NCBI RefSeq assembly: GCF_004025535.1
Contig: NZ_QJRG01000039.1
Span: 186,001 to 250,000, forward strand
Direction of reading: 5' to 3'
Length of the DNA stretch: 64,000 nt
Source of the DNA: Pseudomonas alkylphenolica
Lineage (GTDB): Bacteria > Pseudomonadota > Gammaproteobacteria > Pseudomonadales > Pseudomonadaceae
Shown: positions 36,240-45,273 of the stretch, piece by piece
Numbering within the stretch: the first letter of the stretch is position 1
Layout of the letters: the number at the start of each line of letters is the position of its first letter
Notes under the pieces: model-generated
Database searches by the model: none
What the model saw: only the letters and a program-made list of their open reading frames with translations
What the model was told of the DNA's origin: nothing
Made by a program: the position numbers and the translations under genes

Positions 36240-36671
36240 TGCTTGCCTCACTCTGCTCAGCTATTGCTCTTCTATTTAAGCCTGACGCGCTTCTCTAAAC
36301 ACGGCACCAGATCATGCCCTAAGGACGGCTGGGTGCAGCCAGCCAGACAGGCTGGCGAGCGTTTGCGTATTTTCACAGGCGCCTTGGCAGACATCGATTC
36401 GACGTTTTGTAGTCCGCGCTGCGGCATACTACATGATGCGCTGCGGTTGTGAAAATCAGACTAAATACGTCGTTCTGCGACCATTGGGCCACAGAGGGTC
36501 ACGCTGGGAGACAGTATGTTCTCAAAAAAGTGGCAGATTGTTCCAGATAAATCTTGAAACAGTACACGATTTGTCTTCAGGCGCTGCTGCGGCAGGTTGC
36601 CGCGCCTTGCCTATACTTTCTGCGCGCCCTTTGATTTCAGGGGCCGAACCTTAAAAGCAGAGGGTTAGCGT
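36240..36671. other. Intergenic region between glcB and the ACT-domain gene
   Basis: These 432 bases lie between divergent genes and contain promoters for both. I see a perfect hairpin GCCAGCC-AGACA-GGCTGGC (36338-36356) without a T tract, an A/T-rich part (36510-36570), and TATACT (about 36612) as a possible -10 for the plus-strand gene. No supported gene or RNA was found. Confidence 0.55.
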
Positions 36672-37190
36672 GTGGATCATCTCGTACTGACAGTAATCGC
36701 TCCCGACAAAGCCGGTCAGGTCGAACGTATTGCTGAATGCATTGCCGAGCACAACGGTAACTGGTTGGAGAGCCGGATGTCGCGTATGGCCGGGCAGTTT
36801 GCCGGGATCCTCAAGGTAGCGGTGCCGGCAGAGTCCTACGAAGAGTTGGTCGGGGCACTGAAAGCCCTGGAAAAACATGAGATTCGCGTGCTGATTGCGC
36901 AAAGCGGCATCGAGCCGTCCTGCACCTGGAAGCCGATTGCCATGGAGCTGGTGGGCAATGATCGTCCGGGTATCGTGCGTGATATCACGCGCTTGTTGGC
37001 GGATCAGGGCGTCAATGTCGAACGCCTGACCACCGAGGTACGCCCTGCGCCCATGAGCAGCGAGCCGCTGTTTCACGCCGATGCGTTACTGGCGATGCCT
37101 TTGACGCTGTCTCTCGATGTACTTCAGACCAAGCTTGAAGCCCTGGCCGATGACCTGATGGTGGATCTCAAGCTGCGCCCCGAGGATTGA
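36672..37190 (+). CDS. ACT-domain regulator, GcvR-like
   Basis: This 172-residue protein is made of two ACT domains (about 1-80, VLTVIAPDKAGQVERIAECIAEHNGNWLESRMSRMAGQFAG; about 92-168, MELVGNDRPGIVRDITRLLADQGVNVERLTTEV). This is the layout of the glycine-cleavage repressor GcvR, which acts by protein contact with GcvA and senses glycine. The start is GTG 36672 with AGAGGG ahead. There are no gcv genes in the window, so the role is inferred from the family only. Confidence 0.8.
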   Translation: MDHLVLTVIAPDKAGQVERIAECIAEHNGNWLESRMSRMAGQFAGILKVAVPAESYEELVGALKALEKHEIRVLIAQSGIEPSCTWKPIAMELVGNDRPGIVRDITRLLADQGVNVERLTTEVRPAPMSSEPLFHADALLAMPLTLSLDVLQTKLEALADDLMVDLKLRPED

Positions 37191-37227
37191 TTCAGTGCGC
37201 AGTGATCACGTGGGGTTATCCCGGTTT

Positions 37228-37373
37228 CACGGGGATGGCCCTGTGGATAACCTGGGGGGATCGTTCGCCAGCCCAGTCACGGCGGGCGTTTGCGTCATTT
37301 GAGCAAAAAACCACCAATAATCAGTGGCTTGTGCACAAAGCACGGGGATGAGGGTGTGGATAACCTTGGGAGA
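37228..37373 (+). repeat. Direct repeat carrying perfect DnaA boxes
   Basis: Two 33-base units (37228-37260 and 37341-37373) match at 27 positions and are 113 bases apart. Each begins CACGGGGATG and contains TGTGGATAACC, which includes the perfect DnaA box TTATCCACA on the minus strand (37242-37250 and 37355-37363). Between them TTGTGCACAA (37329-37338) is a palindrome one base from a DnaA box. The region is non-coding, between the ACT-domain gene and rarD. Confidence 0.65.
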
Positions 37374-37377
37374 TGTT

Positions 37378-37419
37378 GCTACAGGCCATGATTTACGTGG
37401 CCTGTAGCAGTTTGTGCGT
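37378..37419 (+). terminator. Rho-independent terminator after the ACT-domain gene
   Basis: GCTACAGGCCA (37378-37388) and TGGCCTGTAGC (37398-37408) form a perfect 11-base-pair stem with a nine-base loop. On the plus strand it is followed by a T-rich tail (AGTTTGTGCGTTTTTT). It lies just before the 3' end of convergent rarD and may also stop rarD transcripts. Confidence 0.7.
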
Positions 37420-37426
37420 TTTTTGA

Positions 37427-38314
37427 TCAGCTGCGCCGGCGCAAGCTCAGCCAGGCATCGACGCTGTAAAGCGCCAGGCCCGCCCAGATAAACATGAACG
37501 CAACCAGTGTGCTGCTCGACAGGTGCTCGCCAAATAGCAGCACTGCCTGCAGCAGCACCAGGGTCGGCGCCAGGTACTGCAGAAAGCCCAAGGTGGTGTA
37601 GGGCAGGTGCCTTGCGGCAGCGTTGAAGCACACCAGCGGCACCAGCGTTACCGGTCCTGCGGCAATCAGCCAGAGTGCCTCGCTGCTGGTATAGAATCCC
37701 GGTTGGGCACTGGCCGCCAGCGGGTTGAGCAGCAGCCAGCCGATGGCCAACGGCACCAGCATCCAGGTTTCCACTACAAGCCCCGGCAAGGCGGCGACGG
37801 GCGCCTGTTTGCGGATCAGGCCGTAGAAGCCGAAGCTCAGCGCCAATACCAGTGACACCCAGGGCAGGGTCCCCACTTGCCAGACCTGTTGCAGTACGCC
37901 GACCGTGGCAAGGCCTACCGCCAGCCATTGCAGTCGCCGCAGGCGCTCGCCCAGCAACAGCATGCCGAGCAAAACGTTGATCAACGGGTTGATGTAGTAG
38001 CCGAGGCTAGCCTCGAGCATGCGGCCGTTGTTCACCGACCAGACGTAGGTCAGCCAGTTACCGGCGATCAGTGAGCCACTGAGCGCCAGCACCGCCAGTC
38101 GCTTCGGGTTCTCGCGCAACTCGCGCCACCAGCCGGGGTGTTTCCACACCAGCAGCAGAAACGAGCCGAACAAGGCCGACCACAACACCCGGTGGACGAT
38201 GATTTCGACGGAAGGAACGCTTTGCAGCGCTTTGAAGTAGAGCGGGAATAAACCCCAGATGATGTAGGCGCTCAGGCCCAATATGTACCCGCGGCGCGGG
38301 TTGGCGGCGTGCAT
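37427..38314 (-). CDS. rarD: RarD, EamA-family transporter
   Basis: This 295-residue inner-membrane protein has about ten hydrophobic helices arranged as two EamA repeats. RarD-type sequences are GYILGLSAYIIWGLFPLYFKAL, HRVLWSALFG, GYYINPLINVLLGMLLLGERL and LGFLQYLAPTLVLLQAVLLFGE. In E. coli it was linked to chloramphenicol sensitivity; relatives export metabolites. The physiological substrate is not known. It is transcribed on the minus strand, apart from its neighbours. Confidence 0.9.
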   Translation of the reverse strand: MHAANPRRGYILGLSAYIIWGLFPLYFKALQSVPSVEIIVHRVLWSALFGSFLLLVWKHPGWWRELRENPKRLAVLALSGSLIAGNWLTYVWSVNNGRMLEASLGYYINPLINVLLGMLLLGERLRRLQWLAVGLATVGVLQQVWQVGTLPWVSLVLALSFGFYGLIRKQAPVAALPGLVVETWMLVPLAIGWLLLNPLAASAQPGFYTSSEALWLIAAGPVTLVPLVCFNAAARHLPYTTLGFLQYLAPTLVLLQAVLLFGEHLSSSTLVAFMFIWAGLALYSVDAWLSLRRRS

Positions 38315-38377
38315 GCAGATTCCTTGCTTAGGCAGCTATCTAAAAGCACCGCTATTGTAGACAGACTCGCGCCCGCT

Positions 38378-39352
38378 TCAGAACAATTTCAGCGGTTCTT
38401 CATCCAGCGCTGCCATCTGTTCGCGCAAGGCGAGGATCTGGTCGCCCCAATAGCGCTCCTGGCCAAACCAGGGGAAGCTGCGTGGAAAGGCCGGATCGTC
38501 CCAGCGGCGTGCCAGCCAGGCGCTGTAGTGCAACAGGCGCAGGGCGCGTAGGGGCTCGATCAGGGCCAGTTCACGCGGATCGAAATCGTGGAACTCGTTG
38601 TAGCCGTCCATCAGTTCGGCCAGCTGGCCCAGGCGTTCATGACGGTCGCCGGCAAGCATCATCCACAGGTCCTGGACCGCCGGGCCCATGCGGCAGTCGT
38701 CGAGGTCGACGATGTGGAAGATTTCATCGCGGCACATCATGTTGCCGGGGTGGCAGTCGCCATGCAGGCGGATGGTTTTGTGCCGGGTGTCGGCGTAAAT
38801 GGCTTCTACCCGCTTGAGCAGATCACGGGCCACTGATTCAAACGCCGGCAGCAGGCTTTTCGGTACGAAATTGCCTTCAAGCAGCGTGGCCAGCGAAGCA
38901 TGGCCGAAGTTATCCACTGCCAAGGCTTCCCGGTGTTCGAAAGGGCGGGTAGCGCCGACCGCATGCAGGCGGCCGAGCAACTGGCCAAGGCGATAAAGCT
39001 GGTCCAGGTTGCCCGGCTCCGGAGCGCGACCACCGCGACGGGGGAACAGCGTGAAGCGAAAGCCGCTGTGTTCGAACAGGGTTTCGCCATTGTGGATAAG
39101 TGGCGCCACCACGGGCACTTCGCAGTCGGCCAGTTCGGCGGTGAAGCTGTGTTCTTCAAGAATTGCCGCATCAGTCCAGCGGTCGGGGCGATAGAACTTG
39201 GCAATCAGCGGTTCAGCCCCTTCGATGCCTACCTGATAGACACGGTTCTCGTAGCTGTTGAGTGCGAGCACGCGGGCATCGCTGAGAAAGCCGATGCTCT
39301 CCACAGCGTCGAGGACCAGGTCGGGGGTGAGGGTTTCGAAGGGGTGCGACAT
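38378..39352 (-). CDS. srkA: Stress-response kinase SrkA (YihE family)
   Basis: This 324-residue Ser/Thr protein kinase of the aminoglycoside-phosphotransferase fold has an N-terminal NSYENRVYQVG and LIAKFYRP (ATP lysine), the catalytic loop RLHGDCHPGNMM and the metal-binding HIVDLDDCRMG. Length (E. coli SrkA is 328) and sequence match YihE/RdoA, which protects cells from envelope and oxidative stress. I chose ATG 39352 (MSHPFETLTP); the longer reading adds 17 unlikely residues. Confidence 0.92.
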   Translation of the reverse strand: MSHPFETLTPDLVLDAVESIGFLSDARVLALNSYENRVYQVGIEGAEPLIAKFYRPDRWTDAAILEEHSFTAELADCEVPVVAPLIHNGETLFEHSGFRFTLFPRRGGRAPEPGNLDQLYRLGQLLGRLHAVGATRPFEHREALAVDNFGHASLATLLEGNFVPKSLLPAFESVARDLLKRVEAIYADTRHKTIRLHGDCHPGNMMCRDEIFHIVDLDDCRMGPAVQDLWMMLAGDRHERLGQLAELMDGYNEFHDFDPRELALIEPLRALRLLHYSAWLARRWDDPAFPRSFPWFGQERYWGDQILALREQMAALDEEPLKLF

Positions 39353-39417
39353 GTCAGCTCCAGCTGTGCGGTTCCCTGCATGGTACCGCACATCGTCACA
39401 CACCTGTGGGCGCGAGC

Positions 39418-41319
39418 TCAGGTGCCAACGATCCCGCCATCTTCCCGACTGATCGCCATTACCGAAGAGCGTGGCTTGCCGTTGGGCAGGTGCTCCGGGA
39501 AGGTCGAGCCGCCGGTTTCCCCGGGGTGCTGGATTCCTACGAACAAGGTGCGGTGGTCCGGTGCGAAGGCAATGCCGGTCACTTCGCAGGCCACCGGCCC
39601 GACCATAAAGCGACGGATCTCGCCACTGGCCGGGTCGGCACAGAGCATCTGGTTGTTGCCCATACCGGCGAAATCGCCGGCATTGCTGTAGTCGCCGTCA
39701 GTGAGGATCCACAAGCGGCCGTCGGCATCGAAGCCCAATCCGTCCGGGCTGTTGAACATGTTCTGTGCGGTGACGTTGCTGGAGCCACCCTTGGCATCGC
39801 CCGGGTGCGCCGCCGGGTTGCCGGCAACCACGAACAAATCCCAGTCGAAGCTCATGGCGCCGTGGTCATCAGCGCTCTCGCGCCAGCGCAGAATCTGCCC
39901 GTAGAGGTTTTTCTCGCGCGGGTTCGGGCCGCCGGCGGGCTGGCCCGGTTCGCCGCGTTTGACGTTGTTGGTCAGGGTGCAATAGACCTGGCCATCTTTA
40001 GGGCTGACGACGATCCACTCCGGGCGGTCCATGCGTGTTGCCGCCACCTGGCTGGCCGCCAGGCGGGCATGGATCAGAACCTGGGCCTGGCTGGCAAAAC
40101 CATTGGCGGCAATCAGGCCATTCTTGCCATGGGTCAGCTCCAGCCACTGACCTTTGCCGCGCGGGTGATCGGCGTGCTGATCGCCCTCGTCAAAGCGCGC
40201 TACATACAATGTGCCGTGGTCGAGCAGGCTGCGGTTGGCGCTGGGGTTCTTGTGGTCGATGGGATCGCGGCTGATGAACTTGTAGATGAACTCTCCGCGC
40301 TCATCGTCGCCCATGTACACCACGGCGCGGCCATCGCGGGTTTCGCCGAGGGCAGCGTTTTCGTGTTTGAAGCGGCCCAGGGCGGTCCGCTTGATCGGCG
40401 TCGAGTCCGGGTTGAACGGGTCGATTTCCACCACCCAGCCATGGCGGTTCAGCTCGTTGGGGTTCTTTGCCAGGTCGAAACGCGGGTCGTGCGGGTGCCA
40501 GCCGATTTCCTTGCTGCTGACCGAGGCCCCGTAGCGCTTCTGCCCGGCGTCAAATGCCTGTTCGGGGTTGGTGCTGCCAAAGCAGTCGGTAAAGTTTTCT
40601 TCGCAGGTCAGGTAGGTGCCCCAGGGCGTCTTGCCGTTGGCGCAGTTCTGGAAGGTTCCCAGCACCTTGCGTCCGCTGTTGTCGGCCGCCGTCCTCAGCA
40701 GGGCATCGCCAGCCGCCGGGCCACTGACGCGGATCGGCGTGTTGCCATGGATGCGGCGGTTGTAGGGGGAGCCCTGGACGAACTGCCACTGGCCGTTGCT
40801 GCGTTTGACCTCAATGACCGAAACACCTTCGGCGGCCTGGGCCTTGTGCACCTCTTCAGCCGATGTCGGCTGGCCACCGTGGGCATACAGGTAGCGGTAG
40901 TTGGTGTACTCGTTGTTAATGGCCATCAACGCCCGGTTGTCATCCTCCGGGAAGGGGAACAGGCTCATGCCATCGTTGTTGTCACCGAACTGCAGCTCCT
41001 GGGCCTGGGCGCTACCGTTGCCCGAGGCGTCGAATGCCGGCGCATTGTTATGCAGCGGTTGGCCCCAGCTGATCAGTACCGAGGCCTTGTAGCCCGGTGG
41101 CAGGCTGATGCTGTCGGTGGTTGCCGCAGGGATGCCGGTGAAGCCAAGCAGGTTGCTGTTGGCGGCGCTGAGGCTCGCAGCCATGACGCTGCGGCTGAGC
41201 AGGTTGCCCCCGAGAAACAGCGCGGCGCCGCACAGGGCACCCGCGCCGATAAAACGACGGCGACTCAGGCTGACGAGGTGTTCCAGGTCGGTTTGCTGGT
41301 GTTCTTCTAATAGGTGCAT
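39418..41319 (-). CDS. phoX: PhoX-type alkaline phosphatase (Tat-exported)
   Basis: This 633-residue periplasmic phosphatase (DUF839) has a twin-arginine signal, SRRRFIGAGALCGAALFLGG (residues 19-38). The mature chain contains INNEYTNYRYLYAHGG, GTYLTCEENFTDCFG and GWVVEIDPFNP, with metal-binding acidic residues, and ends near HRTLFVGIQHPGETGGSTFP. PhoX enzymes bind iron and calcium and release phosphate from phosphoesters. A candidate PHO box lies 44-61 bases upstream. modE lies just upstream on the same strand. Confidence 0.92.
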   Translation of the reverse strand: MHLLEEHQQTDLEHLVSLSRRRFIGAGALCGAALFLGGNLLSRSVMAASLSAANSNLLGFTGIPAATTDSISLPPGYKASVLISWGQPLHNNAPAFDASGNGSAQAQELQFGDNNDGMSLFPFPEDDNRALMAINNEYTNYRYLYAHGGQPTSAEEVHKAQAAEGVSVIEVKRSNGQWQFVQGSPYNRRIHGNTPIRVSGPAAGDALLRTAADNSGRKVLGTFQNCANGKTPWGTYLTCEENFTDCFGSTNPEQAFDAGQKRYGASVSSKEIGWHPHDPRFDLAKNPNELNRHGWVVEIDPFNPDSTPIKRTALGRFKHENAALGETRDGRAVVYMGDDERGEFIYKFISRDPIDHKNPSANRSLLDHGTLYVARFDEGDQHADHPRGKGQWLELTHGKNGLIAANGFASQAQVLIHARLAASQVAATRMDRPEWIVVSPKDGQVYCTLTNNVKRGEPGQPAGGPNPREKNLYGQILRWRESADDHGAMSFDWDLFVVAGNPAAHPGDAKGGSSNVTAQNMFNSPDGLGFDADGRLWILTDGDYSNAGDFAGMGNNQMLCADPASGEIRRFMVGPVACEVTGIAFAPDHRTLFVGIQHPGETGGSTFPEHLPNGKPRSSVMAISREDGGIVGT

Positions 41320-41362
41320 GACAGGCTTCCTGCGGTTTTGCCAGTCACCTTAGTCAGCGGTC

Positions 41363-41380
41363 ATGACGGTTTTGTGTCCG
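41363..41380 (-). promoter_or_regulatory. Candidate PHO box upstream of phoX
   Basis: On the minus strand CGGACAC AAAA CCGTCAT is an 11-base-spaced repeat resembling the PhoB box CTGTCAT-N4-CTGTCAT (about 4 of 7 and 6 of 7 matches). Position and target are right for phosphate-starvation control of phoX; the first half is weak. Confidence 0.4.
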
Positions 41381-41382
41381 TT

Positions 41383-42147
41383 TTATAAAGGCGTGCCGAT
41401 AAGCACATAGGACGGCTGGAATTGAACGCGCAGGGCACTTCCCGCAACCACGCCATGGGCACTTAGCCAGGCAGGTTCGGCAAAGGTGCACAGGGTTTGC
41501 CCATTGCTCAGGGTCAGCCGTACTTCTGTGGGGCCGAGCGGTTCTTCCAGCAGTTCTTCGACGTTCGCCAGCAGGCAATTGAAGCCTTCATGTGGCAGCT
41601 CCTGCGGGCCCAGCAGGGTCACCCAACCGGCTTTGATCAGGGCCACCACCGTCGTGCCCGGGGTAAGCTCCAGGCGCTGGGTGCTGTCGCGGGTGATCAG
41701 GGCATCGATGCTGAGGTCGCCAGCCAGGGCCAGGCGAATGCGGTCGTAATGCCCTTCGGGCTCGATGGCGCTGACTTCACCGTGCAGCTGGTTGCGGGCA
41801 CTGGTGCGCAGCATCAGGCGACCGAGCAGGTCGAGATCACTGGCGTCTTCGGCAGCTTCCAGAATCTGTGCCTGCAGAGCTTGCAGGCGCTGATACAGGC
41901 GCAGAACCCGCAGGCCTTCCGGCGACAGCTTCGCGCCGCCGCCACCCCGACCGCCGACACTGCGCTCCACCAGCGGGCTGGCCGCCAGGTTGTTGAGTTC
42001 GTCAATCGCATCCCAGGCGGCCTTGTAGCTCATGCCGGCGCTTTTCGCCGCACGGGTGATCGAGCCTTGTTCGGCAATGTGCTGCAGCAGGGCAATGCGC
42101 TGGGGGCGGCGGACAATGTGTTGGGTGAGCAGGGCTGGCAAGGACAT
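41383..42147 (-). CDS. modE: ModE-family molybdate-responsive regulator
   Basis: This 254-residue protein has an N-terminal winged helix (about 15-110, RIALLQHIAEQGSITRAAKSAGMSYKAAWDAIDELNN, then VGGRGGGGAKLSPEG) and two C-terminal molybdate-binding TOBE domains (about 120-185 and 190-254, RTSARNQLHGEVSAIEPEG and ANVEELLEEPLGPTEVRLTL). I chose ATG 42147 (MSLPALLTQH). ModE represses molybdate uptake genes; modABC are not adjacent, so it acts at a distance. It lies between comF and phoX on the same strand. Confidence 0.93.
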   Translation of the reverse strand: MSLPALLTQHIVRRPQRIALLQHIAEQGSITRAAKSAGMSYKAAWDAIDELNNLAASPLVERSVGGRGGGGAKLSPEGLRVLRLYQRLQALQAQILEAAEDASDLDLLGRLMLRTSARNQLHGEVSAIEPEGHYDRIRLALAGDLSIDALITRDSTQRLELTPGTTVVALIKAGWVTLLGPQELPHEGFNCLLANVEELLEEPLGPTEVRLTLSNGQTLCTFAEPAWLSAHGVVAGSALRVQFQPSYVLIGTPL

Positions 42148-42206
42148 GTGCGGGCACGGGCTTGAGAAAGTATCTGCGACGAAAGTGCCCGCACCCTGGC
42201 ACCAAG

Positions 42207-42944
42207 TCAAGCGCTGCCGGGCTTGGCGGTACGCGCCAGGCAGTAGACATCAACACGCCGCGCTCCGGCTTTGAGCAGCAGGCTGGCCAGGGCCTGGGCG
42301 GTAGCGCCGGTAGTCAGCACGTCATCGACCAGCGCGACGTGGCGCCCCTGCAGTGGGGCGCTATCGGCCACGCAGAACGCTTGGCTCAGGTTGCGTTTGC
42401 GCGACTTGGCGCTGAGCCCCTGTTGTGCGGGCGTCTCGAGCACACGCTGGAGCACGTGATCGTTACAGGCGATGCCGATCTGCGCAGCCAGCCAATGGGC
42501 GAGCATGGCCGCCTGGTTATACCCGCGCTGACGCAAGCGTCGGCGGCTCAGGGGCACAGGCAGGAGCAGCGTCGGCCGAGGCAAGCCGTCGCCGTAGCGG
42601 TGGCTGAGCCAGCGCCCGAGCAAGGTTGCCAGCAAGCGCCCCAGCGGCCAGTGGCTGTTGTACTTGAACCGGCTGATCAGCGTGTCCAGCGGAAAGCCGT
42701 AGTGCCAGGGTGCTTCGACGCAGTAGAAGGCAGGAGGGCGGCGACGGCACGGCGCACAGGTCAGGCCCTGCATCGGCAACGGCAGGGCACAGACCTGACA
42801 GCCGTCCTGCAGCCAGGGCAGTTCGGTTTCGCAGGGTACGCACAGCGGATAAGGCTGTTCTGCTTTCTCATCACAGAGCAAACATGCGTGGCTATTATTT
42901 AGCCAGTTGTAAACCATGCTTTTGAGTGGTGGTTGACAGCGCAT
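42207..42944 (-). CDS. ComF-family phosphoribosyltransferase-like protein
   Basis: This 245-residue protein has four N-terminal zinc-ribbon cysteine pairs (CLLC, CVPC, CQVC, CAPC). A type I phosphoribosyltransferase fold follows with LLLPVPLSRRRLRQRGYNQAAMLA, QQGLSAKSRKRNLSQAF and the PRPP loop VALVDDVLTTGATA. ComF proteins take part in DNA uptake in competent bacteria; ComF-like genes beside bioB are standard in gamma-proteobacteria (gntX-like). ATG 42944 has AAGGA at correct spacing. It is divergent from bioB, with 90 bases between. Confidence 0.88.
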   Translation of the reverse strand: MRCQPPLKSMVYNWLNNSHACLLCDEKAEQPYPLCVPCETELPWLQDGCQVCALPLPMQGLTCAPCRRRPPAFYCVEAPWHYGFPLDTLISRFKYNSHWPLGRLLATLLGRWLSHRYGDGLPRPTLLLPVPLSRRRLRQRGYNQAAMLAHWLAAQIGIACNDHVLQRVLETPAQQGLSAKSRKRNLSQAFCVADSAPLQGRHVALVDDVLTTGATAQALASLLLKAGARRVDVYCLARTAKPGSA

Positions 42945-43034
42945 CGGGCTTCCTTAACTATGCGAGCTATCCGTGATGCGCTGGCGGGCATTCCTGTCCC
43001 GGCGCCAGACAAAGCCTAAAACAAGGAACCGCCG
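42945..43034. promoter_or_regulatory. Divergent comF-bioB promoter region
   Basis: This 90-base region serves both genes. It contains an inverted repeat CTGGCG (42981-42986) / CGCCAG (43003-43008) that could be an operator or leader hairpin for bioB, and AAGGA before the bioB ATG. No BirA-type operator is recognisable. Confidence 0.4.
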
Positions 43035-44093
43035 ATGAGCGCCAGCACAACTGCAACAACACGTCACGACTGGACCCTGGCCGAGGTCAAGGCACTGTTC
43101 CAGCAACCGTTCAATGACTTGCTGTTCCAGGCGCAAACCGTGCACCGCGCGCATTTCGACGCCAACCGCGTTCAGGTCTCGACCCTGCTGTCGATCAAAA
43201 CCGGCGCTTGCCCGGAAGATTGCAAATATTGTCCGCAGTCCGGTCACTACAACACCGGCCTGGAAAAACAGAAGCTGATGGAAGTACAGAAGGTCCTCGA
43301 AGAAGCGGCGCGGGCCAAGGCCATCGGTTCGACGCGTTTCTGTATGGGCGCCGCCTGGAAGCACCCGTCGGCCAAGGACATGCCGTACGTGCTGCAGATG
43401 GTCAAAGGGGTCAAGGCCATGGGCCTGGAAACCTGCATGACCTTGGGCAAGCTCGACCAGGAACAGACCATGGCACTGGCCGACGCCGGGCTGGATTACT
43501 ACAACCACAACCTCGACACCTCGCCGGAGTTCTACGGCAGCATCATCACCACCCGCACTTACAGCGAGCGCCTGCAGACCCTGGCCTATGTCCGCGATGC
43601 CGGGATGAAGATCTGCTCGGGTGGCATCCTGGGCATGGGCGAGTCGCTGGACGACCGCGCCGGGTTGCTGATCCAGCTGGCTAACCTGCCGGAGCACCCG
43701 GAGTCGGTACCGATCAACATGCTGGTGAAAGTCGCCGGCACGCCGCTGGAAAACGCCGAGGAAGTCGACCCGTTCGATTTCATCCGCATGCTCGCGGTCG
43801 CCCGGATCCTCATGCCCAAATCCCACGTGCGGTTGTCCGCCGGTCGTGAGGCGATGAACGAACAGATGCAATCCCTGGCCTTCTTCGCCGGCGCCAACTC
43901 GATCTTCTACGGCGAGAAGTTGCTGACCACCGCCAACCCGCAGGCCGACAAAGACATGCAGTTGTTCGCCCGCCTCGGCATTCAGCCAGAAGCGCGCGAA
44001 GAGCACGCTGACGAGGTCCACCAGGCGGCGATCGAGCAGGCACTGGTGGAGCAGAAGAGCAGCGAGCTGTTCTACAACGCCGCCTCGGCCTGA
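43035..44093 (+). CDS. bioB: Biotin synthase
   Basis: This 352-residue radical-SAM enzyme inserts sulfur into dethiobiotin in the last step of biotin synthesis. The [4Fe-4S]-binding motif is CPEDCKYC (Cys59, Cys63, Cys66). Other family signatures are [33 protein letters not shown] and [13 protein letters not shown] [12 protein letters not shown]; the [2Fe-2S] cysteines lie in these regions. It is the first gene of bioBFHCD; bioF starts eight bases after the stop codon. Confidence 0.98.
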   Translation: MSASTTATTRHDWTLAEVKALFQQPFNDLLFQAQTVHRAHFDANRVQVSTLLSIKTGACPEDCKYCPQSGHYNTGLEKQKLMEVQKVLEEAARAKAIGSTRFCMGAAWKHPSAKDMPYVLQMVKGVKAMGLETCMTLGKLDQEQTMALADAGLDYYNHNLDTSPEFYGSIITTRTYSERLQTLAYVRDAGMKICSGGILGMGESLDDRAGLLIQLANLPEHPESVPINMLVKVAGTPLENAEEVDPFDFIRMLAVARILMPKSHVRLSAGREAMNEQMQSLAFFAGANSIFYGEKLLTTANPQADKDMQLFARLGIQPEAREEHADEVHQAAIEQALVEQKSSELFYNAASA

Positions 44094-44100
44094 GGCGGCC

Positions 44101-45273
44101 ATGGCCTTTGATCTTCGTGCGCGGCTGGAACAACGCCGCGCCGCCGACCTGTACCGTCAGCGCCCGTTGCTGCAAAGCCCGCAGGGCCCGCAAGTGATGG
44201 TCGATGGCCAGCCGTTGCTGGCCTTCTGCAGCAACGATTACCTGGGCCTGGCCAATCACCCCGAAGTGATTGCCGCCTGGCGTGCCGGTGCCGAGCGCTG
44301 GGGTGTTGGCGGTGGCGCTTCGCATCTGGTGATTGGCCACAGCACGCCGCATCACCAGGTGGAAGAAGCCCTGGCCGAGCTGACCGGGCGGCCGCGTGCA
44401 CTGCTGTTCACCACCGGCTACATGGCTAACCTGGGCGCCTTGACGGCGCTGGTCGGGCAGGGCGATACGGTGCTGCAGGACCGCCTCAACCACGCCTCGT
44501 TGCTCGACGCAGGGTTGCTCAGTGGCGCGCGCTTCAACCGCTATCTGCACAATGATGCGCACAGTCTCGCCAGTCGTCTGGAAAAGGCGGTGGGCAACAC
44601 CTTGGTGGTCACCGACGGGGTGTTCAGCATGGATGGCGATATTGCCGAGCTGCCGGCCCTGGCCGCCACGGCCAAGTCTCGCGATGCCTGGCTGATGGTC
44701 GATGATGCGCATGGCTTTGGCACACTGGGGCGCAACGGTGGAGGGATTGTCGAGCATTTCGGCCTGAGCACCGAGCAGGTGCCGGTACTGATCGGCACGC
44801 TGGGTAAGGCGTGCGGCACCGCCGGGGCCTTTGTCGCCGGCAGCGAGGAATTGATCGAGTGCCTGATCCAGTTCGCCCGCCCCTACATCTATACCACCAG
44901 CCAGCCACCCGCCCTGGCCTGTGCCACCTTGCGCAGCCTTCAGCTGTTGCGCAACGAGCACTGGCGGCGCGAGCACCTGGCGGCGCTGATCCAGCAGTTT
45001 CGCACCGGTGCCGAGCAGATCGGTCTGCAGTTGATGGACAGCTTCACCGCGATCCAGCCGATCCTGATCGGCAACAGCGCGCGCGCCCTGCGCTTGTCGC
45101 AGATGCTGCGTGAGCGTGGCTTGCTGGTAACCGCGATCCGCCCACCGACGGTACCGGCAGGCAGTGCCCGTCTGCGCGTAACCCTGAGTGCGGCGCACAG
45201 TGCCGCGCAGGTGCAGCTATTGTTGGAAGCATTGGCCGATTGTTATCCGCTACTGGAGCCCGCTGATGCGTAA
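44101..45273 (+). CDS. bioF: 8-Amino-7-oxononanoate synthase
   Basis: This 390-residue PLP enzyme joins pimeloyl thioester and alanine. The PLP lysine is Lys236 in [13 protein letters not shown]. Others are the [13 protein letters not shown] start motif, [17 protein letters not shown] and [13 protein letters not shown]. Fold type I length is normal. Its 3' end overlaps bioH by eight bases. Confidence 0.97.
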   Translation: MAFDLRARLEQRRAADLYRQRPLLQSPQGPQVMVDGQPLLAFCSNDYLGLANHPEVIAAWRAGAERWGVGGGASHLVIGHSTPHHQVEEALAELTGRPRALLFTTGYMANLGALTALVGQGDTVLQDRLNHASLLDAGLLSGARFNRYLHNDAHSLASRLEKAVGNTLVVTDGVFSMDGDIAELPALAATAKSRDAWLMVDDAHGFGTLGRNGGGIVEHFGLSTEQVPVLIGTLGKACGTAGAFVAGSEELIECLIQFARPYIYTTSQPPALACATLRSLQLLRNEHWRREHLAALIQQFRTGAEQIGLQLMDSFTAIQPILIGNSARALRLSQMLRERGLLVTAIRPPTVPAGSARLRVTLSAAHSAAQVQLLLEALADCYPLLEPADA

